A stretch of DNA of 64,000 nt from Boesenbergia rotunda (taxonomy: Eukaryota; Streptophyta; Magnoliopsida; Zingiberales; Zingiberaceae), in assembly GCA_024364735.1 (NCBI GenBank), contig JAGFNQ010005383.1, positions 62,001 to 126,000 of the forward strand. The letters run 5' to 3'. The notes beneath the pieces are model-generated. The model made no database searches, was not told where the DNA came from, and was given only the letters and a program-made list of their open reading frames with translations. This document shows positions 1 to 10,745 of the stretch, piece after piece. Positions within the stretch are counted from its first letter, which is position 1. Each line of letters starts with the position of its first letter. Position numbers and translations under genes: made by a program.

Positions 1-967
1 AAAACAAAATTTCACTAGTTATTTCCCCATTATGCAGTTTTGATCCTTTCCATTTGACTGGAAACTTGACACACAAAATTGGCAAGGAGTCACTTGACAC
101 CAAAAGAATTATAGGAATAGCTTTCTCTACTTGTATGCTAAAATTTCAGGAACCAGTTCACTGATAAACCAGATTAGGAAACTGAGCCACATTGAGAAAA
201 TTCTGCAATCCCTTATGGGTGAAAAGTTTTCTATTCGGCCAAAGAAATGACAGTAGAAACTTGCCAGTCACCTTCTCTATTACAATAAGGTCCTTTCCCA
301 TAAAATAGAACTTCTGAAATAGGCTCTGAGATATATACAGCTTGATCATGCTCCACTTGAAATCAATTCCGCAAAACTTGGCACATTTGAAACTTGGCAC
401 ATTTAAAGGCTTCCCACAATTTGTATCTAGAATTCTGAGAAAACCAAATACAAGAAACCAATAGGATACCTTTCCATAAGCAGACTACTTTCTGAAATAA
501 CTGTAATATACCTGTCCATAATACGAAATCTGCTGCTAGCTCTTATGAAACAAAGCATGTTGCTGAAATGAAGCTGAGATATATATAGTGACTTCAGAAA
601 GAGCATGTTTCAATTGAACCCATTACAGCTAAACTTGGCACATTTGGGGAACTCGGCACAATTAAATCACTTACAAAGCCAGCTTCGCATAGCAGGGCAC
701 CTAGAGCAAAACATATAGTGCCCTGGAAATAATCACAAATCACACTGCGGAAAATGTATGTATCTAAGAAATTAATAAAAAACAATTGTTCAGATCAACA
801 TATCTGCGAGGTAGGGAGGCAGTTCTAGGAAATCAATTCCTGAAAAACTCTCTAATCTTGAGTTGAAAGCTATCAATTCAAAATAGGGAAAAAACCTTAT
901 GCAGAAATAATACAGAAAACCCCTGCGCATTTCATCAGTTTAGCACTTTGTCACATCTTTTAGTGGA
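1..967 (-). repeat. LINE 3' flank / 3' UTR, no coding capacity, imperfect internal repeats
   Basis: No credible gene is visible here. The stretch lies downstream of the LINE ORF2 stop and is either its 3' untranslated region or the older sequence it landed in. A 15-base motif (aaacttggcacattt) occurs twice in a row near 374-405 and again near 632-650. The surrounding 70 bases (about 329-395 and 568-642) are imperfect copies of each other about 240 bp apart. I see no poly(T) run marking a LINE tail. Confidence 0.5.
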
Positions 968-3900
968 CTACCATGACTTCCTGGAAATTCTGACATACGA
1001 CAAACCAACTCTGTCTAATTTACAGATGCCAAAGAGGGTTTTATCTATCTCTGTAGATGCCAGAATTCTGTCCTTCGGGAAGGTGAAATCTTGATTGGCA
1101 AGATGATCCGCAGGTGCATTGACTTCTCTATACACATGAGAGAGCTGGACCTGATAATCCCTCAAAATACATCTGATTTTTAAGATCAAGTTGTGATGTT
1201 CCCATGGAAAAGATGAGGCTTGAAGGATCTTCAAGGCAACTATCGAATCCGACTCAAGCCAAACTGGAAAGTAAAGATTACTCACACATAATTCCAGGCC
1301 CATATGAATTGCAGTTAATTCTGCCTCTACATTTGATCCAACGCCAATCAGTCCAGCCTTTGCTAGGATAATCTGGCCTTCATGGTTTCAGATGATAGCT
1401 CCATATGAAGCAAGTCCTAGATTCCCTCTGGAGCAACTATTTGTATTCAACATAAAGCATCCAAGTTTTGGTTTTCTCCACAACACCACAGAGATAGTAG
1501 TTCTGATGATATTTTTAATTTGAAAACCCAAAATCTGTGCTACATCCTTGCATCCTTTCCAATGCTTTTGTTTGATCAGTCCCGCTGTCATACCTAATTG
1601 TATATAATAGTTAATCTTTCAAATTATTTTGCTTGCAATCGGTTTGATACCTCTATGCTTTGAGGCATTTCTAGCGCTCCATAGGTTCCAAATAATTAGG
1701 AAAGGTATAGTCTCCTTAATATGGCCATCAAATTTCCAAGGCAAAGTTTTTCACCAACTTTCTAAGATTCGATATCTATCCACACCGAACAACTGTTCAA
1801 AATGCCTCCAAGTCTCTCTAGCAACCGCTCCATAAAAGAATAGGTGATCCCATGTCTCTATGGAAGCACAACATTGGCATTTAGGAGCTAGCTGTGACCC
1901 CCTTTGTTGTAAAACCTCATCTACAGGCAATCATTTCCTCAAAATCTCCATATGAAAATCGAAATGCTCGGGTAAAGCAATTTACTCCAATAGGCTTTCC
2001 ATATCACCATGGATTCTTGAACATTCCTTATGCTGTTTCAAGCAGATTTAAGTGAGAATTTGCCATTTATTATGGGTATCCAAACAATATTGTCTTGATT
2101 GCCCAAAGAGCCAAGCGTATGGCTTGTTTCTTCCACCAAGGAGAGCACTACAGTCCTCTTAATCTCCTCTACAGACTCAGTTGGTAAAATACTCTGCAAT
2201 TTATAGATATCCCATCCCTGACTACTAAAGAAATCTGAAACCTTGCAATTAGGATTGCCAACTATCTCACATGATTTATATAGTGGACCTTGATTAAGCC
2301 AAGTATCAAACCAAAATTTCAAATCACCTTTACCAATGATCCATCCAATATTTTCCTCAGCTAAGCTCCGGATTTTTATCAGCCGACGCCAACATGGAGA
2401 ACATTTCCAATTTGCTGAAACAACACTTGGTGCTGCTGTTCCGCAATACATTTTTGACAAAAATAATGCCCATAGGGTTTTTTGCTCTCTAAATCTGAAC
2501 CAAAGCTTTATTGTCGTAGTTGTGGCAACATCTGTCAGTTTTCTGACACCTAACCCACCCTCCAGCTTCGGTTTACATGCCTCCACCCATGCTATCCAAT
2601 GTGTCTTCTTTTTGGAGTTTGTCATTCCCCAAAAAAAATTAGCAAACAGCATTTCAATTTGATGCAACACTAATATAATGGGGGAAGGAGTACCTGTAAA
2701 GTATAAAAAGGAAGCGAGGATAAAACACTTTGTATAAGAAATAACCTGCCACCATGCGTAAGTCTCTTGATATTCCACCCAAAGAACTTCTTTCTTACTT
2801 TCTCAATTAAAGGTTGAAAATGGCTTATCTTTCGATTCCCAGCAGCAATTGGAACACCTAGATATAAGATAGGAGAGCTCCCCTCTGAAAACCCAGTAAC
2901 CGAGGCAATCACATTCTTTCTGACGTTTGTAATACTCTTAGCAGGACAGAACATACTCTTCCCCGCATTGATGGCCTGGCCTGAAGATATTTCATACTCA
3001 TCTAGAAATTTCTTGACCCGTTTCACATTGTAGATTGAACCATTCATTAAAATCATTATATCATCACATAGGCTAAATGTGAAAGTTTAATGTCACATCT
3101 TGAAGAAAAATAGAGTTGTGGGAATTTACTAAATAAGTTGTCCAAACCTCTGGATAGGAATTCTGCAGCGGTGATAAAAAGTAAAGGGGATAGAGGGTCG
3201 CCTTGCCTCAGCCCTTGCTTAGAATGAAAGAAACCAGCTAAATGTCCATTGACTTTAACAGAGAACCAGCATTCAGTGATGCAACACCCAATAAGCCCAA
3301 TAAAGGCACTCGAGAACCCAAAAGCCTCCATAACTTTAAAGAGAAAAGTCCATTGAACTCTATCAAACGCTTTTGCCATATCTAATTTTAGAATCAAGTT
3401 ACCACCTCTCACGTGATAGTTTAACTTGTGATTGAATTACTGTGCCAACAAGATGTTATCTGAAATCAATCTACCTGACACGAAACCACTCTGTGAAGAT
3501 GAAATAATTTTATCCATGATATAACTCATTCTTTTAGATAGCAAATTGGAAATTATTTTGTTTGAAACATTACATAGGCTGATAGGCCTAAAGTCTTTCC
3601 ATTGCTGCGCATTATCCACCTTGGGAATTAATACTATTGTAGTAACCGCCATACCTTTTGGCATTGAGCTGCCTTTAAAAATATCCAGAACTGCTTCAAG
3701 AATATCCTCTTTAATAATTTCCCAACAAGCCATATAAAATTCTGTTGAAAATCCATCTGGACCCGCAGCACTATTCTTTGACATTCCCCATATGATTTGT
3801 CTTATCTCTTCACAATCTGAAGATGCAATAAGGCCAGCATTATCAACAGAATTAACTAGTGCTGGAATATGATCAAAATTAGTACCATGACAATTATGGT

Positions 3901-5096
3901 CCTCTCCAGATAATAGCTTCTCAAAGTAAACTGCTATTGAAGAGTATATTTGCTCCGATTTTTCTATGCAAACTCCCTCTTCCCATATTCAGAAAATCCT
4001 ATTTACTATTCTTCTTTTTTGAACCAAACATGAATGAATTTTGTATTCCTTTCACCCTCCACTGCCCACTTCACAGCAGCTCTTTGCTTCCAAAATATTT
4101 CTTCCATATTTAGTGTTTTGAATAGCACAGCTTGCTTTTGAGCTCTATCAATTTTATTGGCTTCCGAAGGGTTTAAATCATAAGCTTTTTCTGTTGCCGC
4201 AAAGCCTTCTTCTGCCTTCATTATGTTATCATGTATATCACCGAAGATTTCCCAATTCCACCACTTCAAATGCTCTTTAAGTCTTCTTAATTTGGCTTGC
4301 AATTTCTTCAGCCCATAACTAGCAATTGGTAGCAACCAGTTGAGTCTAACCTTTTGCAAAAAATTGTGGTGTTTGATCCACATATTCTGGAATCTAAATG
4401 AAGCAACTGGTTTTAAAAATTCTGGAAAGGTAATAAGAAGAGGGCAATGATCTGAACAAGCCAGACTTAGATGCTCTACATGCACTGAAAATTCATGAGC
4501 ATTCCAAGAAGAAGATATAAGAACTCTGTCCAGTCGCTTCCAAATTTTATTATTTAATTTGTACATGTAAATCTATCATCAACAAAACCAGCATCCAGAA
4601 GCCCAGCTGTCAACAAAAAATCATTGAAATCTTGTACCTTCCCCAGCTTAGAAATAAAACCTTTAGAGTGCTCATTCGAGTTAGAGATAACATTGAAATC
4701 ACCTCCTACTAGCCAGAAATCATTTCCATCCGGTCTGATTTCCAATAATTTCTCCCAAAGGATTGCTCTCCCCATTTGATTGCACTTGGCGTAGATGACA
4801 GTTATTAGCATTTTGATAGGAAAAGTAGAGGAGCATACTTCCATATGTAGAAACTGATCATGATCAAGTAGAACTACACATTTAACATTAGCATCAAACA
4901 TAAACTAAATTTTGCCAGAACAATGTGAAATAGCAATTTCAAAACCTAAACGTCTGGTAATAAAACCTTCATCTAGCTCAACAAAAGGCTCAAGAATACT
5001 TAAGAAATTCAGGTGGTGTAACTTCCTTAAGAAATGAACTCTGCGCAAAGAAGCAAGATTACCCAAACCTCTTATATTTCATATCATACCTGCCAT
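968..5096 (-). pseudogene. LINE ORF2: endonuclease / reverse transcriptase / RNase H, broken
   Basis: ORF2 of the LINE would nick target DNA and reverse-transcribe the element RNA onto the cut. It starts at an ATG at 5094-5096 (minus), followed by the apurinic-endonuclease opening in which the Trp codon of the NIRGLGN motif has become TGA. Endonuclease sequence continues through 4901-4006, including WLVGGDFNVI. The reverse transcriptase spans 3784-2670 with NSAAGPDGF, FRPISLCN, LDMAKAFDRVQW and KQGLRQGDPLSPLLF. The catalytic YxDD motif sits at about 3055-3062, where a 1-bp deletion shifts the frame. A zf-RVT type segment follows (2778-2038), and an RNase H of the plant RVT_3 type ends at 968 (WLESDSIVAL, NAPADHLAN). 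There are at least five frame breaks. Identification is secure; activity is excluded. Confidence 0.9.
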
Positions 5097-5189
5097 TTAA
5101 AAATGTGATGAGGAAGATGCCTTCTGTATTTGAGCTTTGCTCCTGGTTATCCTTCGGTTTTCTGCTGGCATAAAAACAGAGTTAAGGCA

Positions 5190-6902
5190 CTATTTACCTT
5201 TGTTTGAAACTATAAAACCTGCTGAAACCCCTAGTAATTGCTCAGATTCTTTCACATTTAAATCTGAAACCTCCAAAGATTTGTGAGGTTTTGTTGCTTT
5301 AAACTTCCCTTGTCCCTTCCTCTTGCTAGGACTAGTAGCCAAATCATAGGATGATCTCCTTTGTAAATGCATTTCATTCATACTGTCCGAATCTTCTTCT
5401 TCCTCAAAAGATTTTGAAAATTCAGGCTCATTTGGTTCTTCTTGTTCCCCCCAAAGACTCTCATCTTCCTCCTTTTCAAAATCATCCATTGTATTGTTCT
5501 CTATTTGTGAAAGCCCATAGAGATCTGCTGCAATAGGCTCTTTTGCCAAAAGTGGGTCATATTGTTGCTTATTTGTATCATTGTCTACCCCTCCAAACTG
5601 TGTATTATTAACAGTCACTACTTGTTTCTTGCTCTGCATATTTTTGTTTAGCACATTCCCACTTTCCCCTGAAATTGATACATCTAAATATTTATCCCTA
5701 TCTTCCCTTTTTCCCTCCACATTAACATTTGGTGCTTCTCTGTCTTCACCTTTAAGACCATTATCATTTCCATGAAAAACATCAGCAATTCCCATTTCAT
5801 CTTGACCCTCCTCTTCCAAACCAGCTAGAGGTTGAAATTGGTTATCACCTCCATTTACATTTTGCATACTATCAGAAGGATTTGAGATATAGTTTTTCTG
5901 TATCCATTTCTTTTTCCCCATTTGTTTTTGATTCATCTCTTCATCTTGCGTGCTAATACATGCCAAAGCCATGTCTTTTTCTTTCCTTCTGTTTAAAAGC
6001 AATCTCAAATCTTCTTCCATTAGATTTGATCCATTCCTGTCAGAATTCCGTATAGGTTTTGGCTTGTTTCCATTTATATAGCATTCATCTATCGCATGTC
6101 CCAAATGTTTACAATCAGTACAATACTTTGGCTGCTTTTCATAGATCACTTTCTGAAGCCGCTTCTCTTCACCAATACCAATCCAGAAATCCTCCACTCT
6201 AGGTTTTAACAAATCAATTTCCACACAAATAATGTTGTCGAGAGCTTGGATCCATCTATTGTGCCTTCATCCACTTTAATAGGCTTTCCCACAATTCGAG
6301 CCACCGAGAAAAGACTGCGCTTGTTGAACATATGGATTGGCAAGTCCGGTAGCTGAATCTAGATTGGTACTACTGACAATTCTACATCATAAGAAAAATG
6401 TGGCGACCATTTGAAAATTCTCAATGGAACACCACTGATAAACCATATACCTCGACCCCAAACCCGAGCCATGCCTTCATTTGAGGATAAATGTATGAAA
6501 ATGTATCCATCTCGCAAAAACTGGATGTTTAGGAGCTAGACAGTCCAAGGTTTCTGAACACTTGCAAATTATCTCTTGATTGGGACTCCATATTGAGAAT
6601 TTCCCAATTAAGGAGTATTCATAAGAAATTGCCATATCTGCAATTTCTTCATCTGAGTAGGAAATTCCAGGTTTATTGTTATAGATGACGATTGGCTTGA
6701 AATCAGCTCCAATATCATCAAAACTTTTCTTCGACACGCGAGGGGATATGGGCTTGACAGCCCCTGCATACGATGAGATATGCGTTGCCGCTTGCTGGGA
6801 GCTAGAAGATGGTGCTATTGTAAGAGATGCACCCGCAATCGTAGATGATTTCAGATTAGGGTTTGCATTTTGCTGTGACGATCTTTCCGTCCCTGATTGC
6901 AC
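5190..6902 (-). pseudogene. LINE ORF1: DUF4283 / CCHC zinc-knuckle RNA-binding protein, frameshifted
   Basis: ORF1 of plant L1 elements coats the element RNA. The N-terminal frame (6902-6477) holds a Ser/Thr-rich leader and a DUF4283-like segment with YEYSLIGKFSIW. A break near 6477-6230 separates it from the C-terminal frame (6224-5190), which opens with a conserved stretch (LLKPRVEDFWIGIG) and a zinc knuckle of pattern C-x2-C-x4-H-x4-C (CTDCKHLGHAIDEC, about residues 36-49). The rest is long, acidic and low complexity (EEEEDS, EKEEDESLW), typical of a disordered ORF1 tail. About 93 bp separate its stop from the ORF2 start, as expected for a bicistronic LINE. Confidence 0.85.
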
Positions 6903-6929
6903 TCCTCTGGTGTCCAGGATCTGATGCCC

Positions 6930-7473
6930 AGGGAGTGGAAGTTGGCTGCCGCAACTCCTAGGGTTGGAGTTAGGGTTTCGGCTAGGTGAGGAGAAGAAGG
7001 GATTGATTAGAGTGCCTTGGTGATCTCAGTTTCCGATAGCTCATCACCTACACGATGTCCGGGAAGGGTAGGGACATAAGGAAGATGGCCGCGAGGTAAA
7101 GGGAAGGTATAAATCTCTCCCTAAGCTCCTTATGTTCTTTTGTGTCTTATTACTTTACTTCGTCATTTTATGTGTTTTAATTAATTATTTTGATTGCGAA
7201 TCATAGCTAATAATTAATTAATTGGACCCCGACCATAAACACAAGAACAGGTGATCCACTCATCGTCTCTTCCACGGTCGTTTGGTTAGAAGAATTATAA
7301 GGCTCGATCTTTGTGATTGGCCAAGTTGTAATTCATACTGAACGATACGATGACGAGATGGTCGTTGGGAGACGGGTCTCCATTCGTATTAATTTTTTAA
7401 TCCGTAGACATGGAGAGGTCTCTCAAGGATGACCATGTCTTCGCTAGGGATACCCGCCAAGCCATACCTAACA
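6930..7473 (+). repeat. A1 5' LTR, 3'-terminal fragment
   Basis: This aligns along its length with 14832-15370 of the downstream LTR, including gggtttcggctaggtgagg and the terminal ccgccaagccatacc. It ends in CA at 7472-7473, followed at once by a primer-binding site. About 1.26 kb of the expected LTR is missing at the left, where the LINE starts. Confidence 0.9.
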
Positions 7474-7475
7474 AT

Positions 7476-7487
7476 TGGTATAAGAGC
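7476..7487 (+). other. A1 primer-binding site (tRNA-iMet type, mutated)
   Basis: The sequence tggtataagagc differs at one position from the usual plant Copia primer site tggtatcagagc, which pairs with the 3' end of initiator tRNA-Met. It lies two bases after the LTR end. Confidence 0.8.
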
Positions 7488-7865
7488 TGAGGTTTCCGGT
7501 TTTGTGTGTTTAAGGATTAGTTAATTTTTTACATTTTTCATACATTATATTTTTCTGGATGATATGTGGATGTGCGTAGGATAACTTTGTGTTGCAGGCA
7601 CAGGATTCCAACTTATCATGGCCAAATATTTGATGTGTGTGAATGTTTATGCAATTGTTGTAAATTAATTAATCCTCGGGGTTGACGAGGCTAGGTAGTA
7701 TTTAATTTTTGAAATTAAATACGGCACATGTTTATCCGAGCTTATTATTTTACTTTCAATCTAGTTTTCATGTACACTCCTTCGTGGAGTATAGGATCGA
7801 TGATGTAAATAATTAGCTAGTCATTTCGGCTCAGAAATCCCTCAAGGTGGCTTGTGTTTGATTGC
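7488..7865 (+). other. A1 leader, first part; no gene
   Basis: Untranslated leader between the primer site and a probable solo LTR that starts near 7866. I see no reading frame or RNA gene. Confidence 0.6.
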
Positions 7866-8245
7866 TGTAGGTCTTGCTAGGGGGGTGAATAGCAACTTTT
7901 CGTTTTCTTCTCTACCTACGTTGTTAGTGCGCAAGCGGAAATACAATAAAACAAGACTAACAACTAAACAATGCTAACAATACTTAATTACGTGGTTCGG
8001 AGATGAAGGTCCTACTCCACGACAGTCCGTGAGGTAGACGATCCCTCGATCCTTCGCGGATCACTCCCCGGATGCCCTCCGGCTAGCTCGTGTAGCTCCT
8101 TGTGGGTGGAGAAACCTCGCCACAAACCCAAGTATACTTTCTGAGCACTAAGACTACTAACAAGCCCTAACCAAGCTTGTTTCGTCAGAGGTTTCCAGCC
8201 AAACTCGAGCCTCTTGAAATAGAGCTCAAGGCTAGAAAACACCCT

Positions 8246-8443
8246 ACCAGTCGACTGCTCGCAGGGCAGTCGACTGGTCCCACTGAAAATAGACCGTTTT
8301 AATCCCAACGTTCAAATTTTTAGCCACTTACTAGCCACCTACCAGTCGACTACTCCCAGAGCAGTCGACTGGTCCAGGGTCAACTTCTTTCTATGAGTTT
8401 CTGTTTGTGCTGGCAGTGGACTGTTATATCACCAGTCGACTGC
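8246..8443. repeat. Three GTCGAC-centred inverted repeats inside the solo LTR
   Basis: Perfect or near-perfect arms (accagtcgact / agtcgactggt) occur at 8246-8278 and 8341-8373. A third, weaker pair (ggcagtggactg / ccagtcgactgcc) is at 8412-8443. Each could fold into a hairpin in single-stranded DNA or RNA. Confidence 0.8.
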
Positions 8444-8539
8444 CCAGCCTATACAAACACTCCTCCTCACTCCGAAGACCCTCCTCCACGTGTGGCTTCA
8501 AGCATACTCCCTTGGCTTTCCCCTTGATGTCCACTTCCA

Positions 8540-8890
8540 CCGGCTATCATCCCTCAGATGCGCACGCAAACCCTCGGCTTGCCTCCATGCCACCCTTCAC
8601 GTTTGCCCTTTGAAGTCCACTTCCCGGCTTGCCCTTGGAGTCCTCTTCCCTCGGCTCTCGTCCCTTGATGACTCAGCTGACTCTTCACCAGTACCCTTGA
8701 CTGTTGCCTTCGCGCCCTCTTCGTCTTCGGCTCCTATCCCTCGGATGCACACAAGCCTCCAGCTTGCCTCCATGCCATCCTTCACGCATGCCTCGAAGTT
8801 TGTGCCCCTCGGCTCATCATCCCTGCTATCCATGGTCCCTCGAGTGCACACAAGCCTCCAGCTTGTCTCCATGCCACCCTTCACCGTATC
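8540..8890. repeat. Imperfect direct repeats in solo LTR
   Basis: A unit reading roughly gcacacaagcctccagcttg followed by ctccatgccacccttcac occurs near 8560-8600, 8747-8785 and 8848-8885. It makes the open frames here look repetitive and protein-like, but they are by-products. Confidence 0.65.
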
Positions 8891-9023
8891 GAAGCCGTCC
8901 AGCTAAGTCCATATGTGTAACCTACATATCCTGCATACTCACATACATATATTAGAACACAAGGGGAAACCTAACTTAAACCCTTTGCCCAAACATCAAA
9001 ACACATGGTCACTCCGGACCATA

Positions 9024-9726
9024 GATTGCCTCAAAAGCTTGTGCAAAAGGAAGGAAGGAGCAGACGGAGTGACGACACGACTGGAGGCGCATTGGAGACC
9101 AAGGCCATGAAAGTTGGAAAGTCTAGGATTTTCTATTTTTCATTATGTTGGTTATGTGCTTGTCGTGTGAATGTGCTTGTTAAAATTCCTTGAACTAAAT
9201 TACTAAGTGGGAGAGGGACCCTAAGGGTCCCTTGGCCTCCATTACAATCCGATAAGTGATGCGAATAAGTCTGCGCGTTGGCTCTGAGTGTCGTCCTCCC
9301 CATCGGATGGACTTGTTCTGCGGATCACTGGGTGGGAAAAGACTATATAAAATAATTAAAGAGCGTGTGTACTTCCCCATCCGAAGGCACATAATCGGAA
9401 ATGATTTTCTTAGTGTCGTGTAATGGTAAACACTTAGATGTGAATAATATTAACCTCCCCATCGGAGTCACTGCTATTATTTTGCAGGGCCGAAGTTAAC
9501 CAACTATTAATCTTACTTGTCAAAAAGTTACATTGACGAGAGAGTAAGATTAATGGGTAAAACCTCCTCTACGAATGTAGAAATTCGTATACGTCCACAC
9601 CATCGTGGCATGCGAATTTCTCAGTGTGTAGGGGTGTTGGTTGATTTCAAAAATTTATTGTTTTGAGGAATCAATTTATTTTCGAATTCTAAAGTAGTGT
9701 ATGTTGTGATTCTCAGGATTTTCAAA
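9024..9726 (+). other. A1 leader, second part; no gene
   Basis: Untranslated leader resuming after the solo LTR and reaching the gag start codon at 9727. A short phrase (ccccatcgga or ccccatccga) recurs three times, near 9298, 9376 and 9457. No RNA gene is visible. Confidence 0.55.
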
Positions 9727-10745
9727 ATGGCCTTTAACCCACTATCAACAATACTTAAGGAGAATAAACTTACTAGACCCAACTATATTGATTGGAAGAG
9801 AAACCTTGACATTGTCCTTACAGCTAAAGAGTACAAATTTGTACTCACCGAAAAATGTCTTGATAGGCCTAGCGATAGATCTAGTGAAGAGTAGAGGGAG
9901 CATTACAAAAAATGGGTTAAGGCAGATGAGATGACGCGGTGTTACATTCTGGCATCCATGTCGAATGTATTGCAACATCAGCATCAGGTCATGCCCACTG
10001 CTTGTGACATGATGCTGAACCTTCAGGAGCTCTTCGGACACCAGAGTAGTGCCGCTAGGCAACTGGTGATGAAGAATTTGATGACGACCACTATGGTCGA
10101 AGGGACACCCGTAAGGGATCATGTCTTGAAGATGATGGCCCACCTCAATGAGATTGAGGTTCTTGGAGGACAAATTGACGGGGAAACCCAGGTCGATATA
10201 ATAATCCAATCTCTGCCTAGGAGTTTTGAGCAGTTGCAGCTCAACTATAACATGAATAAGCATGAATATACGTTGGGGGAACTCTTGGGAGAACTCCAGG
10301 AGGCAGAGGGGTTGTTTCGTCAGAGTTCGCAGGCCTTAGTGACTCAAAGGGTTTCTGCTTCTGTGCCGAAAGGCAGGAAGAAGAAGAAACAAGGAGGGTT
10401 TAAGAAGGCAGCAACATCTCATGGACCTCGGACTGGCGTGAAGAAGCCGAAAGGCATGTGCTTCACGTGTAAGCAAACTGGACACTTGAAGGCGGACTGT
10501 CCCCGTCGTCAAGACAAAGGTATTTCTTCGTGCTTAGTCATTGAAACATGTTTAGCGGTGCTATCTACCAGTACCTGGTGTGTAGATACGGGAGCCACTA
10601 ACCATGTCTGCAATACTCTGCAGGGGTTCCAGGAAACCCGACAGCTAGTTGAAGGAGGAATCGTGGTCTACATGGGCAATGCTACGGAGGTGGCAGCAGT
10701 TGCAGTGGGAGATTTTTTTGTTCTTTTGAGAGGAATAAAGTGTTG
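9727..10745 (+). pseudogene. gag: A1 gag and protease region
   Basis: Copia capsid precursor plus start of protease. The ATG at 9727 opens MAFNPLSTILKENKL, then a UBN2/DUF4219-type capsid domain (KWVKADEMTRCYILASMSN, NYNMNKHEYTLGELL). One in-frame TAG at 9892-9894 interrupts it. A Lys-rich linker precedes a CCHC zinc knuckle (CFTCKQTGHLKADC, about 10460-10500) that binds genomic RNA. The aspartic-protease active site follows as WCVDTGATNHVC (about 10579-10614) with the catalytic DTG intact. A 1-bp loss in or near the T-run at 10709-10730 shifts the frame into the rest of pol. Confidence 0.9.

Larger units (their letters stand above)
1..6929 (-). mobile_element. Non-LTR retrotransposon (plant L1-type LINE), degenerate
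   Basis: A minus-strand LINE with the canonical order ORF1 (RNA-binding, zinc knuckle), then ORF2 (endonuclease, reverse transcriptase, RNase H). Its 5' end is close to 6929, where sequence recognisable from the LTR of Copia element A1 starts abruptly (compare 6930 onward with about 14832 onward). The LINE therefore probably inserted into that LTR. Its 3' end and poly(A) tail (T-rich on this strand) are not visible and may lie left of the window. Both ORFs carry stops and frameshifts, so this copy is dead. Confidence 0.85.
7866..9023 (-). mobile_element. Probable solo LTR of a Sirevirus-like Copia family
   Basis: The A1 leader is interrupted by about 1.16 kb flanked on both sides by gattgc (7860-7865 and 9024-9029). 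Read on the minus strand it begins with gttttgatgtttgggcaaag and ends with a C-run (ctattcacccccctag). This is the same layout as the LTRs at 52722-53942 and 58549-59899, which have ttttgataatggcaaaggg near the start and ttcacccccc near the end. The minus-strand start reads TA where TG is expected, so the exact ends and the 5- or 6-bp duplication are uncertain. Reading frames inside, such as the Ser/Pro-rich frame at 8490-8906, are not credible genes. Confidence 0.6.

Noticed and set aside
8490..8955. Ser/Pro/Leu-rich open frames of 80-140 residues in several registers
   Set aside because: They lie inside a probable solo LTR and arise from imperfect direct repeats; several frames on both strands are open at once, which indicates composition and not coding.
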